Assembly: GCF_020640915.1 (NCBI RefSeq)
Contig: NZ_JADWDC010000011.1
Span: 1-51,115, forward strand
Length of the DNA: 51,115 nucleotides
From: Waterburya agarophytonicola KI4
Lineage (GTDB): Bacteria; Cyanobacteriota; Cyanobacteriia; Cyanobacteriales; Xenococcaceae
Direction of reading: 5' to 3'
Each line of letters starts with the position of its first letter. Within the stretch, counting starts at the first letter, position 1. Under the pieces are notes generated by a model. The model did not search any database, was not told where the DNA came from, and worked only from the letters and a program-made list of their open reading frames with translations. Of the stretch, positions 44,754 to 51,115 are shown one piece after another. The translations under genes were made by a program, and so were the position numbers.

Positions 44754-47147
44754 ATGAATAACTTGCCTGAATTACCAAATCAAATACAAGAACGTTCTTC
44801 AACCAACTCATTGGGAGCTAAATCTCCTTTATTAAGCAAACTATATGACTTGCCTATTAGTCACAAAACCAGTCTAATTCCTTGGTTTAGCTTTGCGGGG
44901 CTATTAGTAGTTTTAGGTGCTGGGGGAATAATTCTTTCTGGCTCTCTAAAAAATCAGTTATTCGATCGCGCGGAATCAAGACTAAACATAAAAAGTCAAA
45001 TTATCGATATTTTACTAGCTGACAAAAGCGATCTGGAAAAAGCTTCTGTCTTAGAGCAAGCCATCACAGCTTTTACAGACAACCAGAGTTATAGCGCAAT
45101 TTATCTTTATCAAAATGATGGAGAGTTGGTATTAGCCTCTTCGACGGAAAACATTGACGGACAAGTAAATAGCAATATTGCTTTACCAAATAACGAAATT
45201 ATTGATTTGGCGGTTGCTAGTAACGGTTCGACAGTAGAACAGATAGAACAAGTAAACGGTATCAAATATGTTTTAGCAGCAAAAACCCTCTTGAACGATA
45301 CGGGCAAACCCATGGGGGTTTTGATACACGGTAGTTCTTTAAGTCCGATTAATAGTCTAATTAAAAGTAGCTTTTTGGCTCAATCCTTACTTTCGGTAGT
45401 TATTTTAATCTCGATCATTTATTTGAGTAAAATTCTGGGAATTGCGATCGCCGAACCCATTCAAACTCTACAAAAAGTGGCTCAAGATTTTGCCGATGGC
45501 AATCTCAAAGCTAGGGCGGTAGTTCGTACTAGCGATGAAGTCGGGTTGCTGGGTACTACTTTCAATATTTTGGCAGACTCGATTGAAATTAATGAGTCTC
45601 GTCTCAAACAAGATGCAGAACGTTCTCGCATCCTCAAAGAAATTGCCTTAGAGATATCTGAAGCGACTGATGTATCGGGTATTATACAAATTGTGATCGA
45701 AAGTAGCAAAAACGTCTTAAATGCCGATCGCGTTATTTATCATCGCTTTGATGACAACTTTCAGGGAAAAATTATCGCAGAAGCAGTAGACGACAAATTT
45801 CCCTCAGCATTAAACGCAGAGATAGACGATCCTTGCTTTGCCGAAGGATATGCCGAAAAATATCAACAAGGAGCAGTCAAGGCGATCTCTAATATTTATC
45901 AAGCGGGATTAAATGAGTGTCATCTCAAGATGTTAGAGCCGTTTGAGGTGATTGCTAGTTTGATTACTCCTATTGTGATTAACGATAAATTAACTGGCTT
46001 ATTGATCGCTCATCAATGTAGCGAACCTAGATCTTGGCAACAAGATGAAATCGATTTATTCTCCCAAATTGCTTCTCAAACCAGTACGGCAATTGAAAGA
46101 GTAGAACTCTTAGAAATACAAAAGCAATCAGAGAACAAAGAAAGAGCAGCCAAAGAAAATCTCCAGCGTCGAGCATTGGAGTTGCTTATGGAAGTAGATC
46201 CCGTCAGTCGAGGAGATCTAACCGTACAGGTGAAAGTCAAAGAAGATGAAATTGGCACTATTGGGGATTCTTACAATGCAACTATTGAAAGTCTGCGAAA
46301 ACTAGTAGCTCAAGTACAAATCTCAGCCTTTCAGGTATCTAGCACCACCAGCGATAAAGACATTTCCATTCAAGAATTATCTACTGGGGCATTAGCCCAA
46401 ACCGAAGAAATTAACAACGCCTTGATCAGAATTAAAGGAATTACCGATTCTATTCAAGCTGTTGCTAGTAATGCCAAATCTGCTGAGGCAGCAGTGTTGA
46501 GAGCAGCAGAAACGGTAAAAGCTGGTGATGATGCCATGACTCAAACCGTAGAAGGTTTCCAAGAAATCCGCGATACAGTTGCCGAAACAGCCAAAAAAGT
46601 AAAACGACTAGGAGAATCTTCGCAAAAAATCTCTAAGGTAGTCAACGTAATTAGTAACTTTGCCGATCAAACCAACCTGCTAGCTCTTAATGCTTCTATT
46701 GAGGCTGCCCACGCAGGAGAGGAAGGAAGAGGATTTGCAGTAGTTGCCGATGAAGTAAGATCCCTTGCTCGTCAGTCGGCAGAAGCAACGGCAGAAATTG
46801 AGGCTCTAGTGGCAGAAATTCAAGCAGAAACTAACGAAGTGGTAGCTGCTATGGAATCGGGTACAGAGCAGGTTGTGGCAGGTACGAAACTAGTAGATCG
46901 TACTCGTAATTCACTGATTCAAATCGCCGATGTGAGCCAAGAAATCAATCAACTTGTCGGAGGTATTGCGATCGCTACTGTCGAACAGTCTCAAAACTCG
47001 GAAGTTGTAACTCAGACAATGATGCAGGTTGCTGCTATCTCTAACAAAACTGCCACCGAAGCTGGGGAAGTATCCGCATCTTTCAAAGATTTATTAATCG
47101 TGGCACAAGAATTACAAAACAGTGTGGCTAAGTTCAAAGTTAGCTAA
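44754..47147 (+). CDS. pixJ: PixJ1 phototaxis receptor with DXCF-type cyanobacteriochrome GAF
   Basis: The 797 residues divide into TM1 (about 40-62), a periplasmic loop, TM2 (about 207-230), HAMP (about 231-284), a GAF domain (about 295-450), a second HAMP-like helix (about 470-520) and an MCP signalling domain (about 530-797; the tip is [20 protein letters not shown]). The GAF domain has DPCF with C361 and NECHL with the canonical bilin-binding C389. The 28-residue spacing equals that of TePixJ (C494 and C522), a violet- or blue-/green-switching DXCF cyanobacteriochrome. This identifies a light-sensing chemoreceptor rather than a chemical one. It has one GAF, whereas Synechocystis PixJ1 has two. 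Confidence 0.92.
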   Translation: MNNLPELPNQIQERSSTNSLGAKSPLLSKLYDLPISHKTSLIPWFSFAGLLVVLGAGGIILSGSLKNQLFDRAESRLNIKSQIIDILLADKSDLEKASVLEQAITAFTDNQSYSAIYLYQNDGELVLASSTENIDGQVNSNIALPNNEIIDLAVASNGSTVEQIEQVNGIKYVLAAKTLLNDTGKPMGVLIHGSSLSPINSLIKSSFLAQSLLSVVILISIIYLSKILGIAIAEPIQTLQKVAQDFADGNLKARAVVRTSDEVGLLGTTFNILADSIEINESRLKQDAERSRILKEIALEISEATDVSGIIQIVIESSKNVLNADRVIYHRFDDNFQGKIIAEAVDDKFPSALNAEIDDPCFAEGYAEKYQQGAVKAISNIYQAGLNECHLKMLEPFEVIASLITPIVINDKLTGLLIAHQCSEPRSWQQDEIDLFSQIASQTSTAIERVELLEIQKQSENKERAAKENLQRRALELLMEVDPVSRGDLTVQVKVKEDEIGTIGDSYNATIESLRKLVAQVQISAFQVSSTTSDKDISIQELSTGALAQTEEINNALIRIKGITDSIQAVASNAKSAEAAVLRAAETVKAGDDAMTQTVEGFQEIRDTVAETAKKVKRLGESSQKISKVVNVISNFADQTNLLALNASIEAAHAGEEGRGFAVVADEVRSLARQSAEATAEIEALVAEIQAETNEVVAAMESGTEQVVAGTKLVDRTRNSLIQIADVSQEINQLVGGIAIATVEQSQNSEVVTQTMMQVAAISNKTATEAGEVSASFKDLLIVAQELQNSVAKFKVS

Positions 47148-47160
47148 TTATTTCTAATTG

Positions 47161-47204
47161 ACGGGAGGAAACGCGCCGTCCCACGGCGCATGTTCCACTC
47201 CCGT
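47161..47204. repeat. GC-rich nested hairpin between pixJ1 and pixJ2
   Basis: An outer 7-bp stem (47161-47167 with 47198-47204) encloses an inner perfect 7-bp GCGCCGT-CCC-ACGGCGC hairpin (47173-47179 with 47183-47189). It is far richer in GC than its surroundings. It may be a REP/MITE-like palindrome, or an mRNA element that sets pixJ1 and pixJ2 expression apart. No T-run follows. Confidence 0.6.
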
Positions 47205-47252
47205 GTTGATGACACGCCCTAATTACCGATCGATTTTGATGAGACTTTTTCC

Positions 47253-50033
47253 ATGATAAATTCATCCCCAGATGGCTATTTAGAATTACCCTTAGACCAA
47301 ACTTTATCCGATACGGGAAAATTAATGACGGCTTCTTGGTGGGAGCGCAAAAGTATTCGTTTTAAGACCACAGTTTTGGCGATCGCCATTGGTACTATTC
47401 CTACTCTGGCAGTGGGTTCGACGGTATATTATGTTGGTGCTAAATCGATCAAGCAAGAGACTACTAACCTGAGAAAAACCCTGGTTGCGGATTTACAAAA
47501 CCAAGTTAATATCTTTATGAGCGATCGCTTTGGTGATATCAAGGTAATGGCAAATCTTGATATTTTTACCGATCCTCAACTAAGCAAAATTGCTACTACC
47601 CAGCAAAAGTCAGCAGCCTTACAAAAATTTCAGAATGCTCGTGGTATCTACAATAATATTGCGGTATTTGATGCTCAAGGCGATCTAATTGCTCAAACAG
47701 AAGGCAAAACCCTCAGCAATCACCTCAATCGCGGTTACATACAAGATGCTCTTAAAGCTAATGGTGCGGTAATCAGTCAACCCGTAATTTCTACTAGCTC
47801 TGGAATTTACAGTATTTATACTGCATCTCCCATTAAAGACAGCATTTCAGGCAAAACTATCGGTTTTGTCAGAGCTAGAATGCCCGTGGCAGTTTTAAAA
47901 GACTTGCTCAAAGAATATACTGCTGGAGGCAATCAATATTATTTACTTAGCGATCGAGGAGAGATTTTTCTCGGCTCGGCGGGAGAGTATGTTATTAAAA
48001 CTCGTAGTGATAATTCTACGGTTGATAACAAGTCTTTCGATTATGAAGCGATTAAGGCGGTAGAAGTTTTTTCGGGTACAGAAAGTTTATTGGGCAGTGG
48101 CAAAGTTAGCGCGGGGCAAGCAGTTAATACTACGACTAAAAAAGAGCAGTTTTTAACCTATGCTCCCCCCAAGAGTTTCCCAGAATTGCCCGATCTAAAT
48201 TGGCAAGCGATCGTGGCAGCAGATAATTCTCTTGTGTTTGCACCCCAAACAAAACTACGTCAGGTATTTATCTTGGGTATTGGTGTTATAGCTTTAGGTG
48301 TGGGGACGATCGCTTATGCTTTGGCAAATAGACTGCTTCGCCCCATTTTATTAGCTGCCAATGCGGTTAAAGAAATTGGGGGAGGTAATCTTAATACTCG
48401 CCTAGAGATTCGGGGAGCAGATGAAATTTCTCAATTAAGTGCCAATATTAACGGAATGGCAACCCAACTATCAAATCTAGTAGAAACTCAAGCTCTCTTG
48501 GCGCAACAATCAGAAGCGATCAAAAATGCCACTATACAATTTGCCAATGTCAGCAATAAATCAGAAATTCTTAGTATTGCTGTTGAGGAAGTTCATAAAA
48601 GCCTCCCTGCTAATCGAATTGTTTACTATCAATTTGCTAACAATAGATCGGGAATGGTTGTTGCCGAATCTGCTTCCAAGGGTTCATCTTCCCTCCAAAA
48701 TACCGAAATTTTAAATCCCGATCTAGTCGCTGCATATTTGACCAGACACCAACAGGGTAAGACTCAAGTAGAAGTAGTTAAAGATATTCAACAAGCTAAT
48801 ATAGCCCCATCCTATCGAAAACAAATACAGTCTCTTGGGATAAAGGCAAGTCTTATTGCCCCTGTGATTATGGAAGATGAGCTAGATGGCTTATTGATGG
48901 TACACCAAGCTAGCAAACGTAATTGGTTAGAAGAAGAGGTAGAGTTTGTTAGCCAAATTGCCAACCAAATCGCTTTTGGTATTACTCGATTAAAATTAAC
49001 CGAACAACAAAAACAGGGGGAAATCAGAGAAAAAGCTGCCAAAGAGGTAATTCAAAGTAGGGCTTTGGATCTTTTAAAAGAAGTGTATGAAGTATCCGAA
49101 GGAGATTTAACCGTTCGAGCTAAAGTAACCGAAGATGAAATTGGCACGATCGCCGATTCTTATAATGCTACGATCGAAAGTTTGCAGAAACTAGTTAACC
49201 AAACTAAGGCTGCTGCTCTGGAAGTAAAAAATAATACCTCAGCTAATGATGTCGCTATACAAGCTTTGGTAGAAAAAACTCTAACTCAAGCCGAAGCAAT
49301 TAGCAAAACCTTAGAGCAAGTTAATGCCATGGAAGAATCGATCGCACAAGTCGCTCAAAGTGCGTCTGAAGCAGATGAGTTTGTCAAACAAGCCAACTTG
49401 ACGATTCGTACTGGCGATCGCGCAATGAATCATAGTGTAGCCGAAATCAACGCAGTACAGAATACTGTTACCGAAACTGCGATCAAAGTGCAACAACTAG
49501 GGGAATCATCTCAAGAAATTTCTCAGGCAGTTAATTTGGTCGGTCGTTTTGCAGCCCAAACTCACCTTCTCGCCCTCAAAGCCTCTATTGAAGCAGCAAG
49601 GGCGGGAGAACAAGGCAAAGGTTTTGCCGTAATTGCCAACGAAGTGCGATCGCTCGCTACTCAATCAGCAGAAGCCACAGCAGAAATTGAAACCCTCGTC
49701 ACCAAGATTCAGCTAGAAACCAACGAACTAGCAGAGGCGATGAACAAAGGCACAGAACAAATTGCTGCGGGTAGCGAGTTGGTACAGCAAACTCGACAAA
49801 GTTTGACTCAAATTAGCGAGGCTAGTGACGAAATTAGCAAGCTAGTAGGCTCGATTACTCAAGCAACCAAACAACAGTCTGAAACTTCTACACGGGTGAG
49901 TCAAACAATGGTTAGCGTCGCCGAAATTGCCGAAAACAATTCTCAAGCTGCAACTCAAGTTTCTATCTCGATTAAGGAGCTATCCTCAGTAGCAGAGAAA
50001 CTCCAGTCAGGCATCGGCAAATTTAAAACTTAA
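47253..50033 (+). CDS. pixJ2: PixJ2 chemoreceptor: periplasmic Cache-like region and non-bilin GAF
   Basis: The 926 residues divide into TM1 (about 38-60), a large periplasmic dCache-like region (about 62-335), TM2 (about 337-358), HAMP (about 358-412), GAF (about 420-585), a HAMP-like helix and an MCP signalling domain (about 620-926; [20 protein letters not shown] at the tip). In the GAF, both cysteines of the PixJ1 type are gone: the DPCF cysteine corresponds to D490 and the canonical cysteine to S520 (IAPSYR). It therefore should not bind a bilin covalently. It probably senses a small molecule or works with PixJ1. It follows pixJ1 in the same order as sll0041-sll0042. Confidence 0.9.
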   Translation: MINSSPDGYLELPLDQTLSDTGKLMTASWWERKSIRFKTTVLAIAIGTIPTLAVGSTVYYVGAKSIKQETTNLRKTLVADLQNQVNIFMSDRFGDIKVMANLDIFTDPQLSKIATTQQKSAALQKFQNARGIYNNIAVFDAQGDLIAQTEGKTLSNHLNRGYIQDALKANGAVISQPVISTSSGIYSIYTASPIKDSISGKTIGFVRARMPVAVLKDLLKEYTAGGNQYYLLSDRGEIFLGSAGEYVIKTRSDNSTVDNKSFDYEAIKAVEVFSGTESLLGSGKVSAGQAVNTTTKKEQFLTYAPPKSFPELPDLNWQAIVAADNSLVFAPQTKLRQVFILGIGVIALGVGTIAYALANRLLRPILLAANAVKEIGGGNLNTRLEIRGADEISQLSANINGMATQLSNLVETQALLAQQSEAIKNATIQFANVSNKSEILSIAVEEVHKSLPANRIVYYQFANNRSGMVVAESASKGSSSLQNTEILNPDLVAAYLTRHQQGKTQVEVVKDIQQANIAPSYRKQIQSLGIKASLIAPVIMEDELDGLLMVHQASKRNWLEEEVEFVSQIANQIAFGITRLKLTEQQKQGEIREKAAKEVIQSRALDLLKEVYEVSEGDLTVRAKVTEDEIGTIADSYNATIESLQKLVNQTKAAALEVKNNTSANDVAIQALVEKTLTQAEAISKTLEQVNAMEESIAQVAQSASEADEFVKQANLTIRTGDRAMNHSVAEINAVQNTVTETAIKVQQLGESSQEISQAVNLVGRFAAQTHLLALKASIEAARAGEQGKGFAVIANEVRSLATQSAEATAEIETLVTKIQLETNELAEAMNKGTEQIAAGSELVQQTRQSLTQISEASDEISKLVGSITQATKQQSETSTRVSQTMVSVAEIAENNSQAATQVSISIKELSSVAEKLQSGIGKFKT

Positions 50034-50072
50034 TTTCTTTTTTTCTTATAAATTGCCAACTATATCTAAATC

Positions 50073-51115
50073 ATGTCACTCAACCCCGATATCCGCGACC
50101 AAGCGTATCAATTTTTTATTGAAGAAGCCCAAGAACTGTTACAGGTTCTAGAATCAGGCTTGCTCGAACTCCGCGAAGACCACAGTACGCCAAAGGTACA
50201 CGAGTTGATGCGGGCTGCTCATTCGATCAAAGGAGGTGCAGCCAGTGTGGAATTGAGTGCTATTGAATTATTGGCTCATCGTTTGGAAGATTTTTTGAAG
50301 GCTCTTTATAGCGATAGTGTGGAATTCGATGCGGACTTAGAAAGTTTATTGTTACAAGGCTATGATTGTCTTTCCAGCCCCTTGACAGAGCAAATTGAAT
50401 CGGGTTCTTATGATGAGGAAGCAGCGTTATTAACTGCCGAACCAGTGTTTGCTGCTTTAGAAGTTCGTTTGGAAGAAGCCCTCAAAAATGCAGATAACTA
50501 TATTCCTAGTTCTAACGATTTGGGGGTAGATATTGTTTCTTCGATCTTTGAGGTTGATGTAGTTCAGTCTTTGGAACATTTACAGGAAATAGTCGATAAT
50601 CCTGCTAATTTTGATTTAGCAGAGGAATTGCAAGGAACTTTAGATATGTTTGCTGGCTTTGCCGAATTATTTAATTTATCTGGCTTTAGCGACATTGTTC
50701 AAACTTCTCAAACTGCTCTATCTCAAAATCCTGGCAGTGTTTTAGAAATTATCAAAGTTACCTTGGCTGATTGTACTATTGCTAAAGATAGAGTCCTCGA
50801 AGGCGATCGCGATCGCGGTGGAGAAGTATCTTCTGCTTTAATAGAATTAGCTCAATCTGACGTTTCAGCAGCTTTTTCTGGCGATCTAAATACAGAAGAG
50901 TTTTCTTTTGATAGTCAAGACGATAATTTGTGGGGTTCTCCAACAACAACAGATCCTTTAGCAGAAGATGTTTTTGGTACAATTCCCGATGCTCAAGTTG
51001 TAGCCGAAGACGAACCAGTAGAAGTTGCTGCTTTAATTGACGATCATAATATTGATGATATTTTTGGTACAATTCCCGATGCTCAAGTTGTAGCCGAAGA
51101 CGAACCAGTAGAAGT
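50073..51115 (+). CDS. pixL: PixL, CheA-like histidine kinase (N-terminal part, cut by window end)
   Basis: The gene starts at ATG 50073, 39 bases after pixJ2. About 347 codons are visible. An HPt domain (about 8-115) contains the phosphoacceptor H50 in AAHSIKGGAASV. A second, acidic region of about 170 residues follows (with HPt-like helices but no HSIKG). From residue 300 a 30-residue unit containing GTIPDAQVVAEDEPVE begins to repeat. The kinase (P3-P4), CheW-like (P5) and receiver parts expected of PixL lie beyond the window. The kinase would phosphorylate PixG and PixH in response to PixJ1 and PixJ2. Confidence 0.88.
   Translation, partial: MSLNPDIRDQAYQFFIEEAQELLQVLESGLLELREDHSTPKVHELMRAAHSIKGGAASVELSAIELLAHRLEDFLKALYSDSVEFDADLESLLLQGYDCLSSPLTEQIESGSYDEEAALLTAEPVFAALEVRLEEALKNADNYIPSSNDLGVDIVSSIFEVDVVQSLEHLQEIVDNPANFDLAEELQGTLDMFAGFAELFNLSGFSDIVQTSQTALSQNPGSVLEIIKVTLADCTIAKDRVLEGDRDRGGEVSSALIELAQSDVSAAFSGDLNTEEFSFDSQDDNLWGSPTTTDPLAEDVFGTIPDAQVVAEDEPVEVAALIDDHNIDDIFGTIPDAQVVAEDEPVE
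50971..51115 (+). repeat. Perfect 90-base-period tandem repeat in pixL, ending at the window edge
   Basis: Bases 50971-51025 and 51061-51115 are identical over 55 bases, 90 bases apart, and the base before each copy differs (G versus A). The second copy runs exactly to the last base. The unit is in frame (30 residues, containing GTIPDAQVVAEDEPVE). More copies probably follow. Confidence 0.9.

Noticed and set aside
50782-51072. A 96-codon minus-strand frame rich in Leu, Arg, Gln and Tyr
   Set aside because: It lies wholly within pixL, is antisense to the HPt and repeat region, and has an implausible composition.

Overview
The window is cyanobacterial chromosome. The palindrome GCGATCGC (HIP1) recurs throughout, base composition is AT-rich, and several genes are typical of cyanobacteria: a Psb34-like photosystem II assembly factor, a DICT-domain histidine kinase, a phototaxis (pix/tax1) operon with a bilin-binding chemoreceptor, and cyanobacterial-style HemE, ClpC and HEAT-repeat proteins. 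I cannot name the species. The large secreted proteins, TPR proteins and motility operon suggest a surface-attached or aggregating, motile form. No stretch of 300 bases or more lacks a gene; the longest gaps (about 290 bases, at 1-289 and 9626-9917) hold mainly inverted repeats.

Layout. 1-9.6 kb: clpC lacking its middle domain, a class II aldolase-like protein, an orphan phosphorothioation-associated methyltransferase, udp, a secreted collagen-like protein, hemE and a degenerate receiver protein. 9.9-17.2 kb: hisH, a PfkB kinase, a DICT/GAF histidine kinase, a pentapeptide protein, psb34 (too short for ordinary ORF calling) with a candidate RpaB-type promoter, proB and a HEAT-repeat protein. 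17.2-20.6 kb: a cyclophilin fused to three DUF5648-like repeats, an SGNH hydrolase, a 45-residue membrane protein, tRNA-Tyr and two small unknown genes.

20.8-32.8 kb is the most unusual region. Five minus-strand genes with gaps of 6 to 44 bases encode a two-partner-secretion-type adhesin, a TPR protein, an FkbM methyltransferase with TPRs, a sulfotransferase, and a 1200-residue protein with two tandem GT2 domains, TPRs and a GT4 domain. This looks like a cell-surface adhesin with its own glycan-building and glycan-modifying enzymes. Diverging from it is an RTX protein with the same C-terminal triple repeat as the cyclophilin at 17.2 kb.

33-42 kb: an aldo/keto reductase; the ATP-grasp / alpha-E / transglutaminase trio, with an 86-base gene overlap; a response regulator; lipA; a BlaI repressor with an M56 peptidase; and two unknown envelope proteins. 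42.3-51.1 kb: pixG-pixH-pixI-pixJ1-pixJ2-pixL in the order known from Synechocystis. PixJ1 has both cysteines of a DXCF cyanobacteriochrome, 28 residues apart. PixJ2 has neither, but carries a periplasmic Cache-like region. The window ends inside pixL, in a perfect 90-base-period repeat whose last 55 bases match an internal 55-mer, so the right edge looks like an assembly break.
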